A DNA stretch of 5,962 nt, taken from contig CALLDR010000100.1 in assembly GCA_937997955.1 (NCBI GenBank), forward strand, positions 1 through 5,962, written 5' to 3'. Source of the stretch: an uncultured Emergencia sp. GTDB lineage: Bacteria; Bacillota; Clostridia; Peptostreptococcales; Anaerovoracaceae. This document shows, piece by piece, positions 1 through 5,699 of this stretch; the first letter of the stretch is position 1, and each line of letters starts with the position of its first letter. Under the pieces are notes generated by a model. That model was not told where the DNA came from. It saw nothing but the letters and a program-made list of their open reading frames with translations, and did not search any database. The translations under genes and the position numbers were made by a program.

Positions 1-1
1 C

Positions 2-265
2 CTGTGCGCAGGCTGCCCTGAGGTCATCATCGTTATGCTTCACACCCAGAAGGGCGCGCACAAGATCTTAGAGAAGTGCACCCTGCCTCTGACCGCGGAA
101 AAATGCGTCAGCATGATCATCACAGAGATGGGCGTTATGGAAGTAAGACCTGAGGGTATCGTCGTAACAGAACTGCATCCGGATTACAGCAAAGAGGACA
201 TCCAGGCGGCTACAGGCTGCAAGCTGATCTTTGCCGATGATCTGAAAGTAATGGAAGAAGAATAA
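2..265 (+). CDS. 3-oxoacid / butyrate-acetoacetate-type CoA-transferase, subunit B, 3' part only
   Basis: The reading frame is open from the left edge, so only about the last 87 residues of a protein usually near 215-220 residues are present; the ATG at 35 is internal. The visible part carries the pattern typical of the beta-subunit C-terminus of family I CoA-transferases (CtfB/AtoA/ScoB): HTQKGAHKILEKCTLPLTA, then a C(V)xMIITEMGVMEV segment, a VTEL segment and an AATGCKLIFADDL ending. The family moves CoA between short-chain acids such as acetate, butyrate and acetoacetate in the cytoplasm, together with an alpha subunit normally encoded just upstream. The catalytic glutamate lies in the missing N-terminal part and cannot be checked. 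The gene is followed 15 bases later by an acyl-CoA dehydrogenase-type partner (3-hydroxyacyl-CoA), which fits a C4 acid fermentation or ketone-body-like pathway. The family is secure; the exact acyl substrate is not. Confidence 0.88.
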   Translation: MCAGCPEVIIVMLHTQKGAHKILEKCTLPLTAEKCVSMIITEMGVMEVRPEGIVVTELHPDYSKEDIQAATGCKLIFADDLKVMEEE

Positions 266-267
266 AC

Positions 268-272
268 AGGAG
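268..272 (+). promoter_or_regulatory. Ribosome binding site of the 3-hydroxyacyl-CoA dehydrogenase gene
   Basis: AGGAG lies 8 bases before the ATG at 281. It sits in the 15-base gap directly after the TAA of the CoA-transferase subunit, which supports translation from one shared mRNA and fixes the dehydrogenase start. Confidence 0.8.
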
Positions 273-280
273 CGAGAACT

Positions 281-1222
281 ATGAAAACAGCGAAAGATAT
301 AAAGAATATTGTTATCGCAGGAGCAGGAACCATGGGCTCCTCTATGGGACAGACCTTTGCCAAGTACGGCTATACTGTCACTTTATATGATTCCTTTCCT
401 GCAGCACTGGAAAAGGCACAGAACCTGATCAAGCTGAATCAGGAAACAGAAGTATCCGAGAACATCGTAACGGCAGAGGAATCCGCCAAGCTTCTGGAAA
501 GAATCACCTATACCCAGGAAAAAGACTGCTTCAAGACCGCAGATTTCGTAGTAGAAGCTATCGTAGAAAATCTGGAGATCAAACATGTCTTCTGGGCAGA
601 GGCCTCATCTTTGGTTCCTGAAGATGCTCTGCTGGCAAGCAACACCTCCGGCCTGTCCATCAGCAAGATCGCTGAGGCTGTAAAGGGACCGGAAAGATTT
701 GGCGGCATGCACTGGATCAATCCGCCTCACCTGATTCCTCTCATCGAGGTCATTCAGGGCAAAGAGACGGCTGACGAGGCTGCGAAAGCCATCAAAGACA
801 TGGCTCTGGCTGTAGAGAAGAAACCAGTTATCGTACAGGACGCTCCGGGATTCGCTCTGAACAGAATCCAGCTGGCAGTACTGAGAGAATGTCTGCACAT
901 CGTGGATCAGGGCATCGCGACGCCGGAAGCGGTCGACGACGTAATGAAGTATGGATTAGGTATGCGTTACGCCTGCTTGGGACCGTTTGAAGTATGCGAC
1001 CTGGGCGGACTGGATATCTTCTACAATATCGCATCTTACCTCTTTGAAGATCTGGCTGACGAAAAGGAACCGTTCGGTATGCTGGCTGACCGCTTTGAAA
1101 AGGGTCAGTACGGCGTCAAGAACTGCGCGGGCTTCTATGATTATTCTGACGGCAAGGACGCAGAAAAGATCAGATACCGTGACCAGATGTTCACCAAACT
1201 GTCAAAGTGTCTATTTGACTAA
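281..1222 (+). CDS. 3-hydroxyacyl-CoA dehydrogenase, probably 3-hydroxybutyryl-CoA dehydrogenase (NAD-dependent)
   Basis: A complete 313-residue protein of the 3-hydroxyacyl-CoA dehydrogenase family, which interconverts 3-hydroxyacyl-CoA and 3-oxoacyl-CoA with NAD(H) in the cytoplasm. The N-terminal Rossmann domain starts with GAGTMG at residues 14-19 and has an acidic residue (D37) after the second strand, which favours NAD over NADP. The catalytic set is intact with family spacing: S123 in NTS, H144 in MHWINPPH, E156 twelve residues later, and N194 in FALNR. The C-terminal helical domain begins after DAPGF and contains the GLGMRYACLGPFEVCDLGG segment. At 313 residues it is longer than the classic 282-residue clostridial Hbd, and its HWINPPH loop differs from the usual HFFNPxP version, so the substrate may differ from plain 3-hydroxybutyryl-CoA. 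It appears to be the last gene of the operon, with a hairpin terminator 31 bases after the stop. Family assignment is firm; substrate is inferred. Confidence 0.9.
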   Translation: MKTAKDIKNIVIAGAGTMGSSMGQTFAKYGYTVTLYDSFPAALEKAQNLIKLNQETEVSENIVTAEESAKLLERITYTQEKDCFKTADFVVEAIVENLEIKHVFWAEASSLVPEDALLASNTSGLSISKIAEAVKGPERFGGMHWINPPHLIPLIEVIQGKETADEAAKAIKDMALAVEKKPVIVQDAPGFALNRIQLAVLRECLHIVDQGIATPEAVDDVMKYGLGMRYACLGPFEVCDLGGLDIFYNIASYLFEDLADEKEPFGMLADRFEKGQYGVKNCAGFYDYSDGKDAEKIRYRDQMFTKLSKCLFD

Positions 1223-1253
1223 TTTTGCCTACACTCTCAAATAAATCATATTG

Positions 1254-1297
1254 AAAAGACGCGTCTGAATCGTTGATCCAGGCGCGTCTTTTCTTTC
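1254..1297. terminator. Bidirectional intrinsic terminator between convergent genes
   Basis: AAAAGACGCG at 1254-1263 is the exact reverse complement of CGCGTCTTTT at 1283-1292. Pairing continues inward through 1264-1267 with 1279-1282 (one G-U pair), then, after one mismatch, 1269-1271 with 1275-1277 around a short loop. On the plus strand the stem runs into TTTTCTTTCGTTTTG, and on the minus strand into a TTTT tract formed by the left arm. It can therefore end the dehydrogenase transcript and the convergent alr transcript, which stops at 1342. Confidence 0.88.
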
Positions 1298-1341
1298 GTT
1301 TTGATCGATTTTGTTCTATGCTGCGTACTTACGCATGCCTT

Positions 1342-2481
1342 TTATTTTACGTATACCTTTGGCAGTCTCTGGCCGAACGCGCAGCAGATCTCGTAGTTGA
1401 TGGTGCCGGTAGCGTTGGCGATATCGTCCGCCAGAATGGTGTTGACGCCGTCAGTGCCCATGACGATGACTTCGTCTCCGACTTTTACGTTCGGTACGGC
1501 GGACACGTCGATCATGCACTGGTCCATGCAGATGTTTCCCGCGATCGGGCAGACTACGCCGTTGACGATGACCTTTGCCTGTGAGGAATACGGACGAGGA
1601 TAACCGTCAGCATAGCCTAAAGCGATGGTCGCGATTCTGGACGGCTTCTGGGAGATGTATTTTCTGCCGTAGCCTACGGAGAAGTTTTCCGGAACGTCCT
1701 TCAGGTGGACGATGTTGGCTTTGACGCTCATGACCGGCTTGATGGACAGCTGGTTCTTGTCCACTTCGTCGGAAGGGTAGCATCCGTAGAGGATGATGCC
1801 GGGACGAACCGCGTCAAAGTGGATGGTCGGCAGCTCCATGATGGAAGCGCTGTTTGCCAGGGTCCTGAACGGAATCTTGATGCCGGCCTTGGTCAGGGCT
1901 TCGTAGAAGGCGTTGTATTTCGCTTCCTGCTGGTGGGAATAGGTCTTGTCATAAGCGTCCGCTGTGGACATGTGGGAGAACATGCCTTTGATCTTGAAGT
2001 TAGACAGCATCGCGATCTTCTTGATGTCGAAGATGGCGCTTTCGATCTCATCGGCCAGGTAACCGATTCTTCCCATGCCTGTGTCCACCGCGATGAGGCC
2101 GGAAACGGTCTTGCCGGCTTTTGCGGCGGCGTCGCTGATGGTCTTCGCGTTGGCGGAATCGCAGACGACAGGTGTGATGTCATACTCCACGATGGTGTCG
2201 GCGTACATGTCCGGGGTGAGGCCCAGCATGATGATGTCCTCTTTTGCGCCGGCTTCTCTCAGCGTGATCGCTTCCTGCAGGGTAGCGATGGCAAAGGTCT
2301 TTACGCCGTTCTGTCTCAGCACCTCGGCGCACATGACGCTGCCGTGGCCGTAGCCGTCGGCTTTGATGACGCCGATCATTTCTCTGTCAGGGCCGACCTT
2401 GGCTCTGATGCTTTTGATGTTGTAATCCAGATTGCTCAGATTGATTTCGGCCCAAGCGGGTCTGATTGCTTCTTTGTACAC
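1342..2481 (-). CDS. alr: Alanine racemase (PLP-dependent)
   Basis: A complete 379-residue alanine racemase, which converts L-alanine to D-alanine for peptidoglycan. The N-terminal TIM barrel holds the PLP lysine K40 in VIKADGYGHG; the usual motif is KA(D/N)AYGHG, so one Ala is Gly here. Other family residues are R138 in DTGMGRIG, H170 in MFSHMSTAD, and R226 in AVRPGIILYG, the arginine that contacts the PLP ring nitrogen. The C-terminal beta domain begins around residue 245 and supplies the second catalytic base Y271 in SVGYGRKY, plus M319 and D320 in GNICMDQ. The ending INYEICCAFGQRLPKVYVK is typical. The start is a GTG at 2479-2481 with GAAGGA nine bases upstream; no better start is seen. 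It lies 93 bases after purA on the same strand, so it may be read from the purB promoter, though a GC-rich hairpin lies between. The isozyme role (biosynthetic or catabolic) cannot be told. Confidence 0.95.
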   Translation of the reverse strand: MYKEAIRPAWAEINLSNLDYNIKSIRAKVGPDREMIGVIKADGYGHGSVMCAEVLRQNGVKTFAIATLQEAITLREAGAKEDIIMLGLTPDMYADTIVEYDITPVVCDSANAKTISDAAAKAGKTVSGLIAVDTGMGRIGYLADEIESAIFDIKKIAMLSNFKIKGMFSHMSTADAYDKTYSHQQEAKYNAFYEALTKAGIKIPFRTLANSASIMELPTIHFDAVRPGIILYGCYPSDEVDKNQLSIKPVMSVKANIVHLKDVPENFSVGYGRKYISQKPSRIATIALGYADGYPRPYSSQAKVIVNGVVCPIAGNICMDQCMIDVSAVPNVKVGDEVIVMGTDGVNTILADDIANATGTINYEICCAFGQRLPKVYVK

Positions 2482-2490
2482 TTGAATAAA

Positions 2491-2496
2491 TCCTTC
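2491..2496 (-). promoter_or_regulatory. Ribosome binding site of alr
   Basis: On the minus strand GAAGGA lies 9 bases before the GTG start at 2481. It is the only purine-rich site near the start and supports GTG as initiator. Confidence 0.7.
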
Positions 2497-2509
2497 TTTC
2501 TATAAGATT

Positions 2510-2540
2510 CGGCTGGGCGCAGTCCTTACGCCCGCAGCCG
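2510..2540 (-). other. GC-rich hairpin in the purA-alr gap
   Basis: CGGCT (2510-2514) pairs with AGCCG (2536-2540) and GGGCG (2515-2519) with CGCCC (2529-2533), with a two-base bulge at 2534-2535 and a nine-base loop. In the direction of transcription (minus) it is followed by AATCTTATAG, not a U-tract, so it is not a standard intrinsic terminator. It could be an mRNA processing or stabilising structure, or a weak attenuator lowering alr expression relative to purA. Confidence 0.5.
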
Positions 2541-2574
2541 TATGGTGTCGATGATGCTGCTTTCCCTTTGACGG

Positions 2575-3864
2575 TCAGATCAGCGGTTTGCGCGGAATGA
2601 TGTCCTCGCGGCCAGGACCGTTGGATACCATGGTGATCGGGAAGCCGATCTGCCGCTCGATCTCGTTGACGTATTCCTGACATTCCTTCGGCAGGTCTTC
2701 CCACTTGCGGATGCCGGTGACGTCGCATTTCCAGCCCGGCAGAGTCTTCAGAATCGGCTTTGCCTGGTACAAATAGGTGGTGTTCGGGAAGTCCTGATGC
2801 TCTTCGCCGTTTACATCGTATCCCACGCAGATTGGAATTTCGTCCAGATAGCCCAGCGGATCGATGACGGTCAGGGCCACTTCCGTCGTGCCCTGCATGC
2901 GGCAGCCATATCTGGTTGCCACTGCGTCGAACCAGCCTACCCGCCGCGGTCTGCCTGTGGTAGCGCCGTATTCGCCGCCGTCGCCGCCCCGTCTTCTCAG
3001 CTCCTCAGCTTCTTCGCCGAAAAGCTCGCTGACAAAGGCTCCTGCGCCCACCGCGGAGGAATAAGCCTTGACGACGGTGACCACATCTTTGATCTCGTAT
3101 GGAGGAATGCCCGCGCCTACCGCGCCGAAGGCGGCCAGGGTAGATGAAGAAGTTACCATCGGGTAGATGCCGTGGTCTGTATCTTTCAAAGCGCCCAGCT
3201 GGCCTTCCAGCAAGATGCTCTTGCCCTCTTTGATGGCCTTGTCCAAAAATGCAGATGTGTTTGCCACGTAAGGTTTGATCATCTCCTTGTATTCCTTCAT
3301 GGTGGCCAGAAGTTCATCTGCGTCCAGCGCCGGTTTGTGGTAGAGGTTTTCGATGACCACGTTCTTCAGAGTGCAGACGTTTTCCAGTTTATCGCGCAGC
3401 TGGTCTTCCGACATGAACAGTTCGTTGACCTGAAAGCCGATCTTGGCGTATTTATCAGAGTAACACGGCGCGATGCCGCTTTTGGTGGAGCCGAAGGACT
3501 TGCCCGCAAGGCGTTCTTCTTCGTATTCATCCAGCAAAATGTGGTACGGCATGACGAGATGGGCGCGGTCGGAGACCAGCAGCTTCGGCATAGGCACGCC
3601 CTGCTCGGTCAGTGACCGGATCTCCTCGATGAGCTTCGGAATGTTCAGCGCCACGCCGTTTCCCAGCACACTGGTGGTGTGACCGTAGAACACGCCGGAA
3701 GGCAGCATGTGAAGGGAAAACTTGCCGTAGTCGTTTTTGATGGTGTGACCGGCGTTGCTGCCTCCCTGAAACCTGACGATGATGTCGCAGTTCTCCGCCA
3801 AAGTGTCCGTGATTTTTCCTTTTCCTTCGTCGCCCCAGTTGGCGCCGACGATTGCTTTAACCAT
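2575..3864 (-). CDS. purA: Adenylosuccinate synthetase
   Basis: A complete 429-residue PurA, the usual length. It joins IMP and aspartate using GTP to give adenylosuccinate, the first committed step to AMP, in the cytoplasm. Visible motifs in order: NWGDEGKGK at 9-17 with catalytic D12; GGSNAGHT at 34-41 with catalytic H40; SDRAHLVMPYH at 98-108; GSTKSGIAPCYSDK at 125-138; LLEGQLGALKDTDHGIYP at 218-235; KAYSSAVGAGAF at 266-277; YGATTGRPRRVGW at 299-311; and the guanine-binding ending SNGPGRED at 414-421. Some positions differ from the E. coli protein (N9 where the signature has Gln; GQLGALKD where GAQG-LLD is usual), which I believe is a clostridial variant. The ATG at 3864 has AGGAGG eight bases upstream. 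It follows purB by 27 bases, pairing the two consecutive enzymes of the AMP branch on one mRNA. Confidence 0.97.
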   Translation of the reverse strand: MVKAIVGANWGDEGKGKITDTLAENCDIIVRFQGGSNAGHTIKNDYGKFSLHMLPSGVFYGHTTSVLGNGVALNIPKLIEEIRSLTEQGVPMPKLLVSDRAHLVMPYHILLDEYEEERLAGKSFGSTKSGIAPCYSDKYAKIGFQVNELFMSEDQLRDKLENVCTLKNVVIENLYHKPALDADELLATMKEYKEMIKPYVANTSAFLDKAIKEGKSILLEGQLGALKDTDHGIYPMVTSSSTLAAFGAVGAGIPPYEIKDVVTVVKAYSSAVGAGAFVSELFGEEAEELRRRGGDGGEYGATTGRPRRVGWFDAVATRYGCRMQGTTEVALTVIDPLGYLDEIPICVGYDVNGEEHQDFPNTTYLYQAKPILKTLPGWKCDVTGIRKWEDLPKECQEYVNEIERQIGFPITMVSNGPGREDIIPRKPLI

Positions 3865-3872
3865 AGTTAGAT

Positions 3873-3878
3873 CCTCCT
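3873..3878 (-). promoter_or_regulatory. Ribosome binding site of purA
   Basis: On the minus strand a perfect AGGAGG lies 8 bases before the ATG at 3864, inside the 27-base purB-purA gap. No promoter or terminator fits in this gap, so the two genes are almost certainly co-transcribed. Confidence 0.85.
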
Positions 3879-3891
3879 ATTCTTTATTACG

Positions 3892-5325
3892 TTAGACGTT
3901 GATCTCAGCGGTGAGGCCGAGTGCGTCCTCATTCGCTGATAGAATAGGCTTTATGACCCCGTTAAGAAACTCAGTTGTCTGTTCTGGTGCTCTGCCAACG
4001 TAGTTCTCTGGCTTCAAAACCTTCTGTAAAGCCTCTTTTGATATATGAAATGCCGGGTCGGCCGCGATACGGTCTAAGAGATCGTTGGCCTTGCCCTGCT
4101 CTTTCACCACTTTGCCGGCTTCCATGGAGTGTACGCGGATCCTCTCATGAAGCTCCTGTCTGTCGCCGCCGGCTTTGACCGCGTCCATCATGATGTTCTC
4201 CGTTGCCATGAAAGGCAGCTCTGCCATCAGATGGGCTTCGATGACCTTCGGATAGACCACCAGGCCGCCGGTGACGTTGATATATAGTTCCAGGATACCG
4301 TCGGTGGCCAGGAAGGCCTCGCTGACGGAGATCCTCTTGTTCGCGGAATCGTCCAGGGTCCGCTCGAACCACTGGGTCGCCGCTGTGATCTGCGGGTTCA
4401 TGGCGTCGCTCATGACGTAGTTGGCCAGAGAAGCCATGCGCTCGGAACGCATCGGGTTCCGCTTGTAAGCCATGGCGGAGGAACCGATCTGGTTCTTCTC
4501 AAATGGTTCTTCCACTTCCTTCATGTGCTGCAGCAGACGGATGTCGTTGGAGAACTTGTGGGCGGACTGGGCGATGCCTGCCAGGACGTTGAGTACCCGG
4601 CTGTCCACCTTTCTGGAATAGGTCTGGCCGGATACCGGGTAGCATCCGTCAAAACCCATCTTCTCGGCGATCTTCTGATCCAGGGCCTTGCACTTCTCGT
4701 GATCGCCCTCAAAGAGCTCCAGGAAAGATGCCTGGGAACCGGTGGTTCCCTTGGAACCCAGCAGTTTCAGGGAGCCCAGAACGTAGTCCAGATCCTCCAG
4801 ATCCATGACCAGGTCGTTGAGCCAGAGGGTGGCTCTCTTTCCCACGGTGGTCGGCTGCGCCGCCTGATAGTGGGTGTATGCCAGGGTCGGCAGATCCTTA
4901 TATGTTTCCGCGAACTTTGCCAGGCCCGCGATGGCGTTGATCAGTTTCTTCCTGATCAGCTCCAGGGCGCTGCGCATGATGATGATGTCGGTGTTGTCTC
5001 CCACGTAACAGGAGGTAGCGCCCAGATGGATGATGCCCTTCGCGTCGGGACACTGCTGTCCGTAAGCGTAGACATGGCTCATGACGTCGTGTCTGACTTC
5101 TTTCTCTCTGGCCTTGGCTACATCGTAGTTGATGTCGTCCTGATGCTCTTTCAGCTGGTCGATCTGGGCCTGGGTGATGTCCAGTCCCAGTTCGTGCTCG
5201 GCTTCCGCCAGCGCGATCCACAGCTTTCTCCAGGTTCTGAACTTCATGTCGGGGGAGAAGAGAAACTGCATCTCCTTGCTCGGATATCTTTCCGAAAGCG
5301 GGCTGGTGTAGTTGTTTGTGCTCAT
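3892..5325 (-). CDS. purB: Adenylosuccinate lyase, animal-like subtype
   Basis: A complete 477-residue member of the fumarase/aspartase superfamily. PurB releases fumarate in two purine steps: SAICAR to AICAR, and adenylosuccinate to AMP. Visible motifs: RHDVMSH at 78-84; TSCYVGDNTD at 104-113; catalytic-acid region THYQAAQPTTVGKR at 151-164 with H152; KGTTGSQASFLELFEGD at 192-208; the mobile signature loop GSSAMAYKRNPMRSER at 281-296, carrying the catalytic serine (S282/S283) and K288; then QWFERTLDDSANKR at 318-331 and PFMATENIM at 371-379. These blocks and the length resemble human ADSL more than the shorter Bacillus-type PurB. I start at the ATG at 5325 because AGGAGG sits nine bases upstream; a TTG at 5352 would place that site inside the coding region. 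The last 50 or so codons are AT-richer than the rest. Downstream is purA; upstream is a strong promoter and a structured leader. Confidence 0.96.
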   Translation of the reverse strand: MSTNNYTSPLSERYPSKEMQFLFSPDMKFRTWRKLWIALAEAEHELGLDITQAQIDQLKEHQDDINYDVAKAREKEVRHDVMSHVYAYGQQCPDAKGIIHLGATSCYVGDNTDIIIMRSALELIRKKLINAIAGLAKFAETYKDLPTLAYTHYQAAQPTTVGKRATLWLNDLVMDLEDLDYVLGSLKLLGSKGTTGSQASFLELFEGDHEKCKALDQKIAEKMGFDGCYPVSGQTYSRKVDSRVLNVLAGIAQSAHKFSNDIRLLQHMKEVEEPFEKNQIGSSAMAYKRNPMRSERMASLANYVMSDAMNPQITAATQWFERTLDDSANKRISVSEAFLATDGILELYINVTGGLVVYPKVIEAHLMAELPFMATENIMMDAVKAGGDRQELHERIRVHSMEAGKVVKEQGKANDLLDRIAADPAFHISKEALQKVLKPENYVGRAPEQTTEFLNGVIKPILSANEDALGLTAEINV

Positions 5326-5334
5326 AGTGGTGAA

Positions 5335-5340
5335 CCTCCT
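5335..5340 (-). promoter_or_regulatory. Ribosome binding site of purB
   Basis: On the minus strand AGGAGG lies 9 bases before the ATG at 5325. It decides the start: the alternative in-frame TTG at 5352 would translate through this site and adds nine residues without family resemblance. Confidence 0.85.
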
Positions 5341-5363
5341 GTTACCTTTCAATATATGATTAC

Positions 5364-5405
5364 CGGCAGGAGCCGGGACTGCGGTTGGCGTTGGCGTCCC
5401 TGCCG
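5364..5405 (-). promoter_or_regulatory. Structured 5' leader of purB mRNA
   Basis: CGGCAGG (5364-5370) and CCTGCCG (5399-5405) are perfect reverse complements. A second pairing, GGGAC (5375-5379) with GTCCC (5396-5400), shares two bases with the first, so alternative folds are possible. The apical part holds a tandem hexamer GTTGGC-GTTGGC (plus strand, 5384-5395). No U-tract follows, and no purine-riboswitch core is seen. A role in mRNA stability or translation control of purB is inference. Confidence 0.55.
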
Positions 5406-5407
5406 TT

Positions 5408-5428
5408 TGTTCCCTAAAAAAACGAACA
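5408..5428. promoter_or_regulatory. Inverted repeat at the predicted purB start site (possible operator)
   Basis: TGTTC (5408-5412) and GAACA (5424-5428) form an inverted repeat with an 11-base A-rich spacer, immediately downstream of the -10 box and covering the expected +1 to +20. The CGAAC on the plus strand is shared with the core of PurR-type PurBoxes, but the flanks and spacing do not match the Bacillus arrangement well. It may be a repressor site or chance. Confidence 0.35.
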
Positions 5429-5432
5429 TATT

Positions 5433-5461
5433 ATTATAGCATTTTGTATGCAGGATTTCAA
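5433..5461 (-). promoter_or_regulatory. Sigma-A-type promoter for purB-purA(-alr)
   Basis: On the minus strand, TTGAAA (5456-5461, five of six to TTGACA) is followed after exactly 17 bases by a perfect TATAAT (5433-5438). The expected transcription start is near 5425-5428, giving a leader of about 100 bases before the purB ATG. It lies just downstream of a hairpin terminator of the preceding minus-strand unit, as expected for an independent promoter. Confidence 0.85.
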
Positions 5462-5494
5462 GGTTTCGGAAGAAAGTTGCAGGGCTTACGCATG

Positions 5495-5569
5495 AAAAAA
5501 CAAAAGCTCCGCGGACCGGAGAGATCAAGGTGTGTTCGCACTCCCCTCTCGCCCGGCTGCAGAGCTTTT
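5495..5569 (-). terminator. Long imperfect hairpin with T-run, probable terminator of the upstream minus-strand unit
   Basis: Outer arms AAAAGCTC (5502-5509) and GAGCTTTT (5562-5569) are perfect reverse complements. Within them CCGGAGAG (5516-5523) pairs with CTCTC (5546-5550) and CGG (5554-5556), leaving a bulge; a short GTG/CAC-type apical stem is possible. In the minus direction the stem is followed by G and TTTTTT (5500-5495), so termination on that strand is favoured. The 68-base hairpin is much longer than an ordinary terminator and may be the 3' end of a small structured RNA. Confidence 0.65.
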
Positions 5570-5699
5570 CGTATTGCGTTGCTTTTTGTGTCGTTTTTAT
5601 ATTGCTCACACATTATCTGCGCGTTGAATTGCGCGCTAAATTATATGCACTGAAGCCGTCAGCTGATCCTGTCGCTTTCGTGTTGCTCTCATACTGGAC
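5570..5699. other. Non-coding stretch between the Rpn-like gene and the long hairpin
   Basis: I find no credible gene here; short frames crossing it have no ribosome binding site and no recognisable protein. It contains a small inverted repeat GCGCG/CGCGC (5619-5623 and 5632-5636) and a TATAAT on the minus strand (5640-5645) without a convincing -35 box. It is most simply the 3' untranslated region of the Rpn-like gene, with a possible small-RNA promoter. Confidence 0.4.

Noticed and set aside
1322..1335. Second small hairpin TGCGT-actt-ACGCA before a T-rich stretch on the plus strand
   Set aside because: Only five base pairs, and the strong terminator just upstream makes it unnecessary; likely chance.
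2499..2504. TATAGA as a -10 box for an alr-specific promoter
   Set aside because: The start site would fall on the alr ribosome binding site and no -35 box lies at a proper distance.
1705..2505. A 266-codon open frame on the plus strand opposite alr
   Set aside because: Antisense shadow of alr, low-complexity Val/Gly/Asp-rich product, no ribosome binding site.
2387..2728. A minus-strand frame bridging the purA end, the gap and the alr start
   Set aside because: It overlaps two well-supported genes in another frame and its product is Arg/His/Gln-rich noise; not a fusion or leader peptide.
5326..5352. TTG start at 5352 giving purB nine extra residues
   Set aside because: The extension contains the AGGAGG ribosome binding site of the ATG at 5325 as codons and has no family match.
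5326..5430. Purine or ZTP riboswitch in the purB leader
   Set aside because: I cannot find the conserved aptamer core of either class; only GC-rich stems and a hexamer repeat are visible.
4525..5439. A 304-codon open frame on the plus strand opposite purB
   Set aside because: It lies antisense to a clear purB and runs across its promoter; the protein resembles nothing known and has no ribosome binding site. Such frames arise from GC-biased third positions.
5619..5636. GCGCG/CGCGC inverted repeat as a terminator of the Rpn-like gene
   Set aside because: The stem is five base pairs and no T-run follows on the minus strand; the hairpin at 5502-5569 is the better candidate.
5444..5653. Small plus-strand frame of 69 codons across the long hairpin
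   Set aside because: It reads through both arms of the hairpin and the purB promoter region, lacks a ribosome binding site and has no recognisable features.
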